In this document: positions 1 through 8,813 of the stretch, one piece after another
How positions within the stretch are numbered: position 1 is the first letter of the stretch
Layout of the letters: every line of letters starts with the position of its first letter
DNA from: Paludibacteraceae bacterium
Lineage (GTDB): Bacteria > Bacteroidota > Bacteroidia > Bacteroidales > Paludibacteraceae
Assembly (NCBI GenBank): GCA_017547145.1
Contig: JAFYQJ010000014.1
Coordinates: 62,001 to 126,000 of the forward strand
DNA: 64,000 nucleotides
Reading direction: 5' to 3'
Notes under the pieces: model-generated
Told to the model about the DNA's origin: nothing
What the model saw: only the letters and a program-made list of their open reading frames with translations
The model's database searches: none
Program-made: the position numbers and the translations under genes

Positions 1-908
1 AGCGATATGAAAATATGATTGTAGCAAGTGCAGACTTGTCTAATTCTGATAAAACTGATGGTTTCCTTAAAACGACAAAACCTATCACAAAAGACGATTT
101 CTCTGGTGCATTTCTTCAAGCGGGGGTTGCAGAGTTGACAATGGCTTGTGTTTGTATTGGTATGGCATTGCATGGCGGTGTAATAGCAGCATGTGCTACG
201 TTTTTTGTGTTTTCAGATTATATGAAACCTGCTATTCGTATGGCGGCATTGATGGAGTTGCCTGTTAAGTTTATTTGGTCGCACGATGCTTTCCGTGTAG
301 GTGAAGATGGCCCAACACACGAACCAGTAGAACAAGAAGTTCAAATACGCTTAATGGAAAAGTTGAAAAACCATAAAGGTAAAAACTCAATGTTGGTTTT
401 ACGCCCTGCAGATGTTGATGAATGTACGATTTGTTATAAGTTGATGATGGAAAATACAACATCTCCTACGGGAATGATTCTTAGTCGTCAAAATATTAAG
501 AGCCTCCCTAAAAATGATTATGCAGCAGAAAAAGGTGGATATGTAGTAACATGCGATGGCAATCCAGATATTGTTTTGTTGGCTTCGGGTAGTGAAGTTT
601 CTACGCTTTGTGATGTGGCCGAAATTTTAAGAAAAGAGGGTATGCGTATACGTGTGGTTTCTATCCCTTCAGAAGGATTGTTTAGAGCTCAAAGTGCAGA
701 ATATCAAGAAAGTGTACTTCCTTGTGGTGTTAAACGATTTGGGTTGACTGCAGGTCTTCCTCTGAATCTTGAAGGACTTGTTGGAACTGATGGTTATGTT
801 CATGGTTTACAATCGTTCGGTTATTCTGCACCATATAAAGTTTTGGAAGAAAAATTAGGTTTTATGCCAGAACAAGTTGCTGATAAGGTGCGTAACTTTT
901 TGGCTTAA
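1..908 (+). CDS. tkt: Transketolase, C-terminal part (5' end outside window)
   Basis: The reading frame is open from base 3 with no start codon that fits the family, so the gene begins before the window and about 300 C-terminal residues are seen. It contains the pyrimidine-binding domain motif GEDGPTHEPVEQ, the LRPADVDE segment and the C-terminal domain ending at a TAA. Transketolase moves two-carbon units between sugar phosphates in the non-oxidative pentose phosphate pathway, using thiamine diphosphate, in the cytoplasm. The ATG at 15 is internal. No hairpin terminator is evident before grpE, 140 bp downstream. Confidence 0.95.
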   Translation, partial: RYENMIVASADLSNSDKTDGFLKTTKPITKDDFSGAFLQAGVAELTMACVCIGMALHGGVIAACATFFVFSDYMKPAIRMAALMELPVKFIWSHDAFRVGEDGPTHEPVEQEVQIRLMEKLKNHKGKNSMLVLRPADVDECTICYKLMMENTTSPTGMILSRQNIKSLPKNDYAAEKGGYVVTCDGNPDIVLLASGSEVSTLCDVAEILRKEGMRIRVVSIPSEGLFRAQSAEYQESVLPCGVKRFGLTAGLPLNLEGLVGTDGYVHGLQSFGYSAPYKVLEEKLGFMPEQVADKVRNFLA

Positions 909-951
909 GAGGTTGTGTTGCTGTTAAAACGTCTTGTTTTTTTACTTAAAA

Positions 952-1015
952 TCTGCCAAAAATACATTTTTAGTGAAACAAAAGGGGTATTGTAGAAATT
1001 GGCAGAGATTTTGTA
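952..1015 (+). promoter_or_regulatory. Inverted repeat and possible sigma-54-like promoter before grpE
   Basis: The 140-bp spacer holds an 8-bp inverted repeat, TCTGCCAA at 952-959 and TTGGCAGA at 999-1006. The right arm also starts TTGGCAG-AGATT-TTGTA (999-1015), which resembles a sigma-54 -24/-12 element (TGGCAC-N5-TTGCW) with two mismatches, at a sensible distance from the grpE ATG at 1049. No TAnnTTTG box is seen here, unlike most promoters in this window. This is a motif match only; it could instead be an operator for a heat-shock regulator. Confidence 0.3.
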
Positions 1016-1048
1016 AAATGAACATAGAATAATAATGATTGTGAAAGT

Positions 1049-1594
1049 ATGACAAAGAAGAAAAACGTGAAAACTGAAAACGTAGCAGAAAATATAGAAA
1101 AAGAAAATGTAGTAGATTCTGTTTCGGAAATTGAAACATTGAAGGCGGAATTGGAAGCTTTAAAAAATGAGCAATTGGAGTTGAATGACAAATACATCCG
1201 TAAGGTTGCAGAATTTGAAAATTATCGTAAAAATGCCATCAAGGAACGTGCAGAATTAATAAAAAATGGTGGTGAGCGTTTGTTAGTAGATATATTACCT
1301 TTGGTTGATGATATTGAGCGAGCACTTCAAGCTGTAGAGCAATCGGAAGATGTAGCTTCTTTGAAGGAGGGTGTTGTGTTGATTTATAATAAATTTATAA
1401 CATTCCTTGCAAAAAATGGCGTAAAGTCGATTGATACTGAAAATGCTGATTTTGATACCGATTTTCACGAAGCAGTAACAATGTTCCCTGCTCCTACCGA
1501 AGAACAAAAAAACAAAATAATTGATTGTGTGTCGAAAGGCTATTTGATGAACGATAAGGTGATTCGATTTGCAAAAGTTGTTGTTGGAAGTTAA
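1049..1594 (+). CDS. grpE: Nucleotide exchange factor GrpE
   Basis: This 181-residue protein has a lysine- and glutamate-rich N-terminus, then a long helix (about residues 28-65, KAELEALKNEQLELNDKYIR) followed by the family-typical KVAEFENYRKNAIKER. The C-terminal beta domain contains VKSIDTENADFDTDFHEAV. GrpE is the cytoplasmic dimer that releases ADP from DnaK, resetting the Hsp70 cycle. Its partner gene dnaJ starts 9 bp downstream, so the two are co-transcribed; dnaK is not in the window. Length and motifs are normal for the family. Confidence 0.96.
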   Translation: MTKKKNVKTENVAENIEKENVVDSVSEIETLKAELEALKNEQLELNDKYIRKVAEFENYRKNAIKERAELIKNGGERLLVDILPLVDDIERALQAVEQSEDVASLKEGVVLIYNKFITFLAKNGVKSIDTENADFDTDFHEAVTMFPAPTEEQKNKIIDCVSKGYLMNDKVIRFAKVVVGS

Positions 1595-1603
1595 AAAAAG
1601 TAT

Positions 1604-2746
1604 ATGGAAAAACGAGATTATTATGAAGTGTTAGGGGTTGCAAAAAATGCCTCTGATAGTGAAATAAAATCAGCTTATCGAAAAAAAGCAGTTCAGTATC
1701 ATCCCGATAAAAATCCGGGCGACAAAGAAGCCGAGGAAAAATTTAAGGAAGCTGCAGAGGCTTACGATGTGTTGAGTAATCCAGAAAAACGTAAACGTTA
1801 CGACCAATTTGGGCATGCAGGTATGAGTGGCGGCGGTTTTGGTGGTGGCGGCATGAATATGGAAGACATATTCTCGCACTTTGGCGATATTTTTGGAGGG
1901 CATTTTGGCGATATTTTTGGTGGAGGCTTTGGAAGGGGCCGTTCACAAGGACCTCGTGTACGCAAAGGGGCCGATCTGCGTGTGAAAGTAAAACTTACGC
2001 TTGCAGAAATTGCAAATGGAGTTGAGAAGAAAATTAAGGTAAAAAAATATGTTGCTTGTACGAATTGTAATGGTTCGGGTTCTAAAGATAATACAACGGA
2101 AACTTGCTCAACTTGTCACGGATCAGGTCGTGTAACTCGTGTGCAACAAACCATTTTAGGACAGATGCAAACGCAGTCTGAATGTCCTACTTGTGGAGGG
2201 ATGGGTAAAATTATTAAAAACAAATGCCCTCATTGTACGGGTGAGGGGATTGTACGTGGCGAGGAGGTTATTAGCATAAAAATTCCTGCTGGTGTAATGG
2301 AAGGAATGCAACTTTCGGTACCGGGCAAAGGTAATGCTGCTCGTATGGGTGGAATTAATGGCGATTTGCTTGTTGTGATAGAAGAAGAAGCTCATAGCGA
2401 TTTGATTCGTGACGAAAACGATTTAATTTATAACTTATTACTCGATTTGCCTACCGCTGTTTTAGGTGGAACGGTAGAAATACCAACAGTAGATGGACGT
2501 GTGAAGGTAAAAATAGAAAAGGGAACACAACCCGGTAAAGTTTTACGATTAAGAAACAAAGGTTTGCCTGACGTAAATAGATATGGTGTTGGCGATTTGT
2601 TAGTGAATATCAGTGTTTATATTCCTGAAAATGTATCTACAGACGAACGAAAAATGTTTGAGAAGATGCAAGATTCTCCAAATATGAAGCCAAGCAGCTC
2701 GGCAGCAAAGAATTTCTTTAATCGCTTTAGACACATGTTCGAATAA
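1604..2746 (+). CDS. dnaJ: Chaperone protein DnaJ
   Basis: A full-length type I Hsp40 of 380 residues. The N-terminal J domain (residues 1-70) carries the HPD motif in [10 protein letters not shown] Gly/Phe-rich linker follows, with an internal duplication of the DIFGGxFG unit. Four CxxCxGxG zinc-finger repeats come next ([32 protein letters not shown]), then the substrate-binding C-terminal domains. It delivers unfolded proteins to DnaK and stimulates its ATPase. It lies 9 bp after grpE in the same operon and is followed by a hairpin terminator at 2770. Confidence 0.97.
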   Translation: MEKRDYYEVLGVAKNASDSEIKSAYRKKAVQYHPDKNPGDKEAEEKFKEAAEAYDVLSNPEKRKRYDQFGHAGMSGGGFGGGGMNMEDIFSHFGDIFGGHFGDIFGGGFGRGRSQGPRVRKGADLRVKVKLTLAEIANGVEKKIKVKKYVACTNCNGSGSKDNTTETCSTCHGSGRVTRVQQTILGQMQTQSECPTCGGMGKIIKNKCPHCTGEGIVRGEEVISIKIPAGVMEGMQLSVPGKGNAARMGGINGDLLVVIEEEAHSDLIRDENDLIYNLLLDLPTAVLGGTVEIPTVDGRVKVKIEKGTQPGKVLRLRNKGLPDVNRYGVGDLLVNISVYIPENVSTDERKMFEKMQDSPNMKPSSSAAKNFFNRFRHMFE

Positions 2747-2769
2747 GAAAATTTTTATAAAAAAATTAA

Positions 2770-2799
2770 AAAGTACTAAATGCGTTTAGTGCTTTTTTT
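2770..2799 (+). terminator. Rho-independent terminator of grpE-dnaJ
   Basis: The stem AGTACTAAA / TTTAGTGCT (one G-T wobble) closes a TGCG loop and is followed by seven T residues. It lies 24 bp after the dnaJ stop. Confidence 0.85.
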
Positions 2800-2877
2800 A
2801 TCTTTGCTCCGTATGATGAGTATGCTACATAGCAATTTCGTAGAAAGTGCTTTGCGACTGCGAGCGAAGCGAGCTCT

Positions 2878-2898
2878 ACACACACACACACACACACA
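2878..2898. repeat. CA dinucleotide microsatellite
   Basis: About ten and a half uninterrupted AC/CA units in the spacer after dnaJ. Dinucleotide tracts of this length are uncommon in bacterial chromosomes and tend to vary by slippage. It does not lie in a recognised gene or promoter. Confidence 0.9.
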
Positions 2899-2941
2899 AG
2901 AAATAGGGTGTTTCGGGCGTTTTTGCCTGCGTTTTATACAT

Positions 2942-2979
2942 AAGTCGGTTGATTTCCCTCGAAATCAACCGACTTTTTT
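2942..2979. terminator. Strong hairpin terminator between convergent units
   Basis: A perfect 14-bp stem (AAGTCGGTTGATTT at 2942-2955 with AAATCAACCGACTT at 2962-2975) encloses a 6-nt loop and ends in a T run to 2979. It faces the plus strand and lies 18 bp past the end of the minus-strand membrane protein gene, so it probably isolates the two sides. Confidence 0.88.
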
Positions 2980-2996
2980 CGTTTCAAAAATTAAAT

Positions 2997-3596
2997 TTAT
3001 TGTTTATCTATATCTTGAATATTTTTAATTTGCTTGAGGGCAACATCGATGTTACGGTAGATTTTTCGTTGTTGTAGCCACCCGAGCGTTCCGCCAATGA
3101 TACCACCAACCAAACATCCTACTATTAGTCCTATCAACATTGATTTATCTACAGCTATACGATAAAATTCGCATCCTAACCAAACTAACCAAATCAGCAA
3201 CCAAGGATAGCTGAAATAATGCCATTGTTTATAGCGTTTGCGTGTGCGGAGAAGTTTTTCTGTTACTTTTATTAAATCGTCAGTGAAATTTGTTTTTGAT
3301 TTTAGTCCATTGTGGCTCCACCAAGTATAAATAAGAGCAATTATGAGGAATATGGTTGTAAACAGATTGAATGCCAGCGAAATTCCTAATCTATAAAAAT
3401 TAAAAAAGCAAAAAGGAATAGCTATTACGAGACATATAGATTGTATCAATGCAATACGATTTATATTTGAAATTTTTTCTTTTAATGTTTCATGAAACAG
3501 ACGTTCGTTGATAATATTTTGATTTTCAAGCTTACGTTTCAAAATTGTTATTTGTTGTTTCATTTCTTCCATTTCTTGAGATAAAAGGTTTTCCAT
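2997..3596 (-). CDS. Membrane protein co-transcribed with an ECF sigma factor
   Basis: A 199-residue protein of unknown function. The N-terminal 45 residues are charged and heptad-like (EMEEMKQQITILKRKLENQN), suggesting a cytoplasmic coiled coil. Two closely spaced hydrophobic segments follow (about 50-95), then a charged stretch with LLRTRKRYKQWHY, two more membrane segments and a glycine-rich one (LIVGCLVGGIIGGTLGWL). It starts 13 bp after the ECF sigma factor gene on the same strand. That position is often taken by an anti-sigma factor, but no known anti-sigma motif is seen; the role is inferred only from context. Confidence 0.75.
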   Translation of the reverse strand: MENLLSQEMEEMKQQITILKRKLENQNIINERLFHETLKEKISNINRIALIQSICLVIAIPFCFFNFYRLGISLAFNLFTTIFLIIALIYTWWSHNGLKSKTNFTDDLIKVTEKLLRTRKRYKQWHYFSYPWLLIWLVWLGCEFYRIAVDKSMLIGLIVGCLVGGIIGGTLGWLQQRKIYRNIDVALKQIKNIQDIDKQ

Positions 3597-3609
3597 AATT
3601 TATGATATT

Positions 3610-4089
3610 TTAGATGTTAGACATTTTTTTAAATTGCTCTTTGATTCTAAAAAGCCGCACCGATACGTTTTTTGTAGAGATACCAACAATGGCTCCAATT
3701 TCTTCGTAAGTCATATTCTCGAGCCAAAGGAGAATTATGGCACGATCGAAAATTCCTAATTTATTGATGCGTTCTTTTAGTCGGCGAATTTGTTGGGTTT
3801 CGTCGTCAGTATCTTCAAAAAGGTTTATGTCCATAGACAAAGGCACAGTTTTATGTACTGCTTTTTTTCGCTCTGCCGAAATACAAGTGTTAAAACTTAC
3901 ACGATAAATCCACGTTTTCGGGTTGCTTTCGTTTCGGAACTTATCAAATCCTTTCCAAATGTTTATTAAGCATTCTTGGAAATAGTCATTAACCTCTTCG
4001 TTGTCTTTTGAAAACATATAACAAACGGTGTATATCGTTGTTTTATGTTGTTTGATAAGTTGTTCGAACTCTTTTTTAGAATCTTCCAT
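3610..4089 (-). CDS. ECF-type RNA polymerase sigma-70 factor
   Basis: At 159 residues it has just the two domains of ECF sigma factors. Region 2 (about 10-75) includes DYFQECLINIWKGFDKFRNESNPKTWIYRVSFN in family-like form, binding the -10 element and core polymerase. Region 4 (about 105-155) carries the helix-turn-helix MTYEEIGAIVGISTKNVSVRLFR, which recognises the -35 element. The linker is acidic. The membrane protein gene follows at 13 bp. The GH89 gene lies 56 bp upstream on the same strand, so partial co-transcription is possible. Target genes cannot be told from the sequence. Confidence 0.92.
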   Translation of the reverse strand: MEDSKKEFEQLIKQHKTTIYTVCYMFSKDNEEVNDYFQECLINIWKGFDKFRNESNPKTWIYRVSFNTCISAERKKAVHKTVPLSMDINLFEDTDDETQQIRRLKERINKLGIFDRAIILLWLENMTYEEIGAIVGISTKNVSVRLFRIKEQFKKMSNI

Positions 4090-4145
4090 TTTCTTTTCTG
4101 TTTTTTACTTGTTAGACGCAGTAGAGCAACAAAAAACTACAAACA

Positions 4146-6299
4146 TTATGGAAAAATTTCAGAAAAAATACGTTTAGCAGTATCAATTGCATCTGATTGT
4201 GGTTGCGATGGATATTTGTTTTGTTTATTATTCCACGCCTCATCAAAGGCAAAAAAATCGATATTAGGCTTAACCACTTTTTGGTCTTTGAATTTTATTT
4301 CTGTGAAAAAAAGTTTCCAACGTTCATAATATAAATCTTTCAGAATGCCGTTCCATTCTTTGTGAGCGTAATCGTGCAATTTTCCTGTCTCGGAAGCTAT
4401 TCGGTTGCCCCAAGTTGTGATTTGCGTTCGGGCGTTTCTCTCGTACAATGTTTTTTCGCTTTTATTTTTGCCTACTTTTTTTGCCATTTGTAGCCATTTG
4501 CCTAACATAAATTCGGAGCGTGTAGAGAGTAGTTCATCTTGTAGTAGTATCAGTTTCAAAAAATAGTCTGTGCATTGCTTAAAAAGAACTGTGTCTGATT
4601 TTTCAGCAGCATATTTTATCTCTTTAAGTGTGATACGTCCTTTTTCTGCTATTGCTTGGCGAGTAATATCTATCAAATCATATTCGAAGTTGTTGTTCCC
4701 CTTATATTCTTCGGCTATGGAAATAAGAAGTTTAGCAGCATTTATAATACTATCGGGCGAATAATAATCTATAGGGTTAGCCCAAGCGGAAACCTGTTTT
4801 GCATTTATCGATGGGCGAGCACAAAAAATAGATTCGTGTGTCCCTTGTTGTAGGTTGTTTTTGGGGCAATTATAAATGGTGTTGATTAAGATTTTCCATG
4901 CTTGCACAATTTGCTTGTTGGTATTTCCATAGCGAGCTTTGGTGTAGCTTTCAATCCATTTTGATCTGTCGAAAATAGAATCGCGCCAAGCAAGTTCGGT
5001 AAAGAGTTCGTACATCATCGGATTGTTTTCTATCCCCTCGGGTGTCAGTCCAATGCCTTTCAATGTAGATGAATATTTTGGATGATTTTTTGCTTCGTAA
5101 AACGAGTTGATGATGGCATCTGTTTTTCCAAAAAGTCCGACGTTTGCTCCAAAGTTCAAAAGCATAGAGTATATCCAATTGTGTTCTCCAAACCCATTTT
5201 CTCGTGTAAAAGGGGAATGTGGATCGCCCCATTGAGGTTTTGTTTCACTCCACAAATCTAAAATTAGTAAATCGCCTTTGTTTATGCTATTTAGCATGGT
5301 TTGATTAGGATTTCCCTCCCATGCTTGAATAACCCAAGTGGCGTTGGGGTTGTGTTGCTTCATGGCTTTCGTAATGCTTTTCCCCATTTTTTCAAAATCT
5401 ACTAGATGTGCATTACCTCCTTCGTGAAATGGATCCATGGCATAGAATTTGGCTTCTCCGTATAGTTCTTTTTGTTTTTGATAATAAAGATTTGCTATAG
5501 AAGAAAAAGCTTTGTCTTCGGGTAGTAAAAAGTCCGGTCGAATATAGCCACACCATGTTCCTGTTTCTATGCTGTTAATATTTAATTTGTCTTTACTTTT
5601 ATGTGGGAGCATTCCGCAATAGCCTGGTAATATTGGTTCTATGCCCCATTCGTTTAGTCTTTTTAAAATTTTCTTTTGTAATTGCGATTGACTTTTATAT
5701 CTATTTAGCGATGTAGGACCTCCCCAACCTTCGAGGTTGTTCATTTGCCACCAAGCAAGGAAGCATGGTCCTGCTATAAAAGTGCTTATTTCGTTTTCAG
5801 AATAACCTAATTCTTTCAAAAGATTGAACCATACTAGTTCGCTACCGGTGGTGGAGAGTACAAGGTTGATTCCGTGTAGAGCCATCCAGTCAATCTCTCT
5901 TTCCCATCGTTCCCAATCCCCAAAAGGCATGGTGTATGAAAATGTGCAGTAGTTTAAATAATAACGATATTCGCATTTTGTAGAACGGCGTTCTTTTGCT
6001 CGTACGAGAGGGAGTTGTTTGGGTAGTTTTACGTTCATATTGTTCCAACATAAATGAACGTCTGCGTAATACTTTAAGTACCAATTTATTCCACATGCAA
6101 TGCTAATATAGTTGTTCCCTCTTACGACTACTTTATCTTTGTTTTGATCGAGTTCAAAATAGTCTTCCTCTGATGCTATTAATTCTATTTGAAATTTTTT
6201 AGAAGCCCCTCGGTCAATTCTTTCTAAAAGACTTTCGATGGGATTGGCAAACTGCTCTATGGGAAATAAAAAAGCGAGTATGATTAAGAATTTACGCAT
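4146..6299 (-). CDS. Alpha-N-acetylglucosaminidase, GH89
   Basis: The protein is about 717 residues from the ATG ending at 6299, chosen because it gives a clean signal peptide (MRKFLIILAFLFPIEQFANP); the frame opens nine codons earlier. It has the family's N-terminal domain, then the barrel with YRYYLNYCTFSYTMPFGDWERWEREIDWMALHGINL, GPCFLAWWQMNNLEGWGGP and AMDPFHEGG, which holds a conserved acidic residue, and a helical C-terminal domain. GH89 enzymes (NAGLU family) remove terminal alpha-linked GlcNAc, as on gastric-type mucin and heparan fragments. It is likely periplasmic or secreted. No SusC/SusD pair is nearby. Confidence 0.93.
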   Translation of the reverse strand: MRKFLIILAFLFPIEQFANPIESLLERIDRGASKKFQIELIASEEDYFELDQNKDKVVVRGNNYISIACGINWYLKYYADVHLCWNNMNVKLPKQLPLVRAKERRSTKCEYRYYLNYCTFSYTMPFGDWERWEREIDWMALHGINLVLSTTGSELVWFNLLKELGYSENEISTFIAGPCFLAWWQMNNLEGWGGPTSLNRYKSQSQLQKKILKRLNEWGIEPILPGYCGMLPHKSKDKLNINSIETGTWCGYIRPDFLLPEDKAFSSIANLYYQKQKELYGEAKFYAMDPFHEGGNAHLVDFEKMGKSITKAMKQHNPNATWVIQAWEGNPNQTMLNSINKGDLLILDLWSETKPQWGDPHSPFTRENGFGEHNWIYSMLLNFGANVGLFGKTDAIINSFYEAKNHPKYSSTLKGIGLTPEGIENNPMMYELFTELAWRDSIFDRSKWIESYTKARYGNTNKQIVQAWKILINTIYNCPKNNLQQGTHESIFCARPSINAKQVSAWANPIDYYSPDSIINAAKLLISIAEEYKGNNNFEYDLIDITRQAIAEKGRITLKEIKYAAEKSDTVLFKQCTDYFLKLILLQDELLSTRSEFMLGKWLQMAKKVGKNKSEKTLYERNARTQITTWGNRIASETGKLHDYAHKEWNGILKDLYYERWKLFFTEIKFKDQKVVKPNIDFFAFDEAWNNKQNKYPSQPQSDAIDTAKRIFSEIFP

Positions 6300-6369
6300 A
6301 ATATTAAAAATAAAAGCGTACCACATTCAGTTTGTGCGATACGCTCGAATAAAATGAAAAAAATGTAAG

Positions 6370-6933
6370 TTATCGTACTCTTTCGATGTAAGAGCCATCA
6401 CGAGTGTCAACTCTAATAATCTCTCCATTGTCAATGAAAAGAGGAACACGAACTTCTGCTCCAGTTTCCACAGTTGCAGGTTTTAGTGTGTTTGTAGCAG
6501 TGTCTCCTTTTATTCCTGGCTCTGTATAAGTGATTTGTAATTCTACTTTTACAGGAAGTTCAGCAAGAAGAATAGTATCGGTAGATGTGTCAAAAACAAC
6601 ATCAATAACAAGTCCTTCTTTTAGGAAATCAACGCCTATAATTTTGTTTTTTTCGATAGGAACTTGTTCAAAAGATTCTTGATCCATGAAAATGTAGTTT
6701 TCATCTTCTTTATAAATGTATTGATATTGGCGACGTTCTACACGAACATCTTCTAGTTTTTCACCAATATTAAAACGACGTTCAAGTACATATCCATTTA
6801 CAACGTCTTTCAATTTTACACGCATAATCGTATTTCCTTTACCTGGTTTTACATGTAAAAAGTCGATGACAAAATACAATTTTCCATCCATACGGATACA
6901 CGTTCCGTTCTTTACATCTTGCGAATTAATCAT
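6370..6933 (-). CDS. efp: Translation elongation factor P
   Basis: 187 residues, the normal length, with three beta-barrel domains: KOW-like at 1-65, the central OB domain, and a C-terminal OB domain ending in VDTRDGSYIERVR. The tip loop VKPGKGNT places a lysine at residue 32, equivalent to the modified lysine of E. coli EF-P. It binds between the P and E sites of the ribosome and rescues stalling at polyproline. No modification enzymes (EpmA/B) are in the window. A promoter with a -7 box is seen 39 bp upstream. Confidence 0.97.
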   Translation of the reverse strand: MINSQDVKNGTCIRMDGKLYFVIDFLHVKPGKGNTIMRVKLKDVVNGYVLERRFNIGEKLEDVRVERRQYQYIYKEDENYIFMDQESFEQVPIEKNKIIGVDFLKEGLVIDVVFDTSTDTILLAELPVKVELQITYTEPGIKGDTATNTLKPATVETGAEVRVPLFIDNGEIIRVDTRDGSYIERVR

Positions 6934-6971
6934 AATTTCTTGTTTTTTATTTTATTATTTTAGATAATATG

Positions 6972-6979
6972 CAAAAATA
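6972..6979 (-). promoter_or_regulatory. -7 box of the efp promoter
   Basis: On the minus strand this reads TATTTTTG, matching the Bacteroidota TAnnTTTG element, and predicts a start about 30 nt before the efp ATG. The -33 region is weak. The rest of the 202-bp spacer up to the nucleoside kinase gene is AT-rich with no further clear signal. Confidence 0.6.
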
Positions 6980-7135
6980 CTCTTTTTTAGTCAATTAAAC
7001 ACTTTGATTTCAATTTTTTATTTTGAATTAAAAGTTCCTGTTTTTTTTATGAAAATTAAATCATCAAAATATTAAGAAAAATTATTTTTATTTAATTTTA
7101 CGAGTGTTTTTAGTATGGATTATTAATAAAATATC

Positions 7136-8806
7136 ATGGTAAAGAAAACAGTCACCATTTATTGCCGTAATAATAAGGTTTACAAGGATTATCCTTTGGG
7201 AACTTCGTTACAAGATATTTATACGGATATGAATATTCAGTTACCATTTCAAGTGGTGGCAGCTCGGGTAAATTATAAAGTAGAGAGTTTGAATTTTTTA
7301 GTGTATAAACCCAAAGATATCGAGTTTATCGATGCGTCGTCGTCGTCGGGGATGAGGGTTTATGAGCGTTCGCTTTGTATGGTATTGGCTAAAGCTGTAG
7401 AAGACTTGTATCCCGGAGCAATATTGCGTATCGAACATCCAATTTCTAATGGAGATTATTGCGATATAGATATTTTTGAAGGTAATATATCCGAAGAGCA
7501 TGTTACTGCATTGAGAAAAAGAATGCACGAAATTATAGCTGAAGATTTGCCTATAGTTGAAGAAGAAAAGCAGACTTCTATTGTAACAAAACTTTTTAGA
7601 GAACGTAACCAAACGGATAAGGTTTTTTTGCTTGAAACACTAGGAATACCATATACTCGATATTTCCGCATAGGCGATTTTGTTGATTATTATAATAGTG
7701 TATTAGTGCCATCAACTGGATATTTAAAAGTTTTTGAGTTGCAAAGTTTTTATGGAGGGCTTTTGCTTCAAATGCCATCGAAATTAAATCCAGGAGAGTT
7801 GATGAAATATGTTCCTCAACCCAAATTGTTTGAAGTATTTAAAGAATATTTGCAGTGGAATAAAATAATGGGATTGAGCAATGTAGGCGATTTTAATGTA
7901 ATGGCACGTACTCGAAATATTTATCATTTAATAAAAATTTCGGAAGCTTTGCACGAGAAAAAGATTGCACAAATAGCAGATATGATTCAAAAGCGTTTAC
8001 CAAAAAGTAAGTTTGTGATGATATCAGGACCATCTTCGTCAGGTAAAACTACGTTTAGCAAACGTCTATCTATACAGCTTATGGTAACGGGAGTAAAACC
8101 TTTGGTTTTGTCGTTAGATAACTACTTCGTTAACCGTAAAGATACGCCACTTGATGAGCATGGCGAATGGGATTTTGAAAATCTTCATGCTATTGATTTA
8201 GATTTGTTTAATAAACAATTAAAACAATTGTTGAATGGCGAAGAAGTTGAGGTTCCTTTTTATAATTTTGAAATAGGTGAGCGTCAATATCGCGGTGATA
8301 AGTTAAAATTGGAAGAAAATAGTGTTTTGTTGATAGAAGGAATCCATGCTTTGAATCCTGAATTGTCTCAAGAGATCCCTAACGAAATGAAATTCTGTAT
8401 TTATGTTTCTGCTTTAACTACAATTTCGTTGGATAATCATAACAGGTTGACAACAACGGATACAAGGTTGTTGCGTCGAATAGTGCGTGATTATAAGTTT
8501 AGAAACTATGATGCACGTGAAACAATATCTCGTTGGCCAAGTGTGCGTCGTGGTGAGGAAAAGTGGATTTTCCCATATCAAGAGTATGCTGACGTGATGT
8601 TTAATTCTGCTTTATTGTTTGAGTTGGCAGTGCTTCGTAAACATGCTGAGCCAATTTTATCAGATGTACCTCAATATTGTGAACAATATACTGAGGCTCA
8701 TCGTTTATTAAAATTATTGAAATACTTTGCTCCAATTTATGATTATGAAATACCACCAACGTCTTTATTGAGAGAATTTTTGGGAGGAAGTAGTTTTAGT
8801 TATTAA
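7136..8806 (+). CDS. TGS-domain nucleoside (uridine-like) kinase
   Basis: This 556-residue protein is a fusion. The first 60 residues are a TGS-like domain (VTIYCRNNKVYKDYPLGTSLQDIY), followed by a region resembling the second editing-type domain of threonyl-tRNA synthetase (SMRVYERSLCMVLAKAV to about 180). The C-terminal half is a P-loop uridine kinase/phosphoribulokinase-like domain with GPSSSGKTT at about 298-306 and LSLDNYFVNR after it. It probably phosphorylates a nucleoside in salvage, but the substrate is not certain. rpoN begins 8 bp downstream in the same operon. Confidence 0.88.
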   Translation: MVKKTVTIYCRNNKVYKDYPLGTSLQDIYTDMNIQLPFQVVAARVNYKVESLNFLVYKPKDIEFIDASSSSGMRVYERSLCMVLAKAVEDLYPGAILRIEHPISNGDYCDIDIFEGNISEEHVTALRKRMHEIIAEDLPIVEEEKQTSIVTKLFRERNQTDKVFLLETLGIPYTRYFRIGDFVDYYNSVLVPSTGYLKVFELQSFYGGLLLQMPSKLNPGELMKYVPQPKLFEVFKEYLQWNKIMGLSNVGDFNVMARTRNIYHLIKISEALHEKKIAQIADMIQKRLPKSKFVMISGPSSSGKTTFSKRLSIQLMVTGVKPLVLSLDNYFVNRKDTPLDEHGEWDFENLHAIDLDLFNKQLKQLLNGEEVEVPFYNFEIGERQYRGDKLKLEENSVLLIEGIHALNPELSQEIPNEMKFCIYVSALTTISLDNHNRLTTTDTRLLRRIVRDYKFRNYDARETISRWPSVRRGEEKWIFPYQEYADVMFNSALLFELAVLRKHAEPILSDVPQYCEQYTEAHRLLKLLKYFAPIYDYEIPPTSLLREFLGGSSFSY

Positions 8807-8813
8807 GGAAGAT

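Larger units (their letters stand above)
2799..2979 (+). ncRNA. Candidate small RNA between two terminators
   Basis: A perfect -7 box TATCTTTG (2799-2806) directly follows the dnaJ terminator, and a strong terminator ends at 2979, so a transcript of about 165 nt starting near 2813 is possible. No good -33 TTTG is visible at the usual distance. The interval holds the CA repeat and the phrase CGAGCGAAGCGAGC, and no convincing reading frame that stays between the terminators. This is inference from signals only. Confidence 0.28.

Noticed and set aside
2780..3028. Open frame of 82 codons after dnaJ
   Set aside because: It runs through both hairpin terminators and the CA repeat, and its product has no protein-like features.
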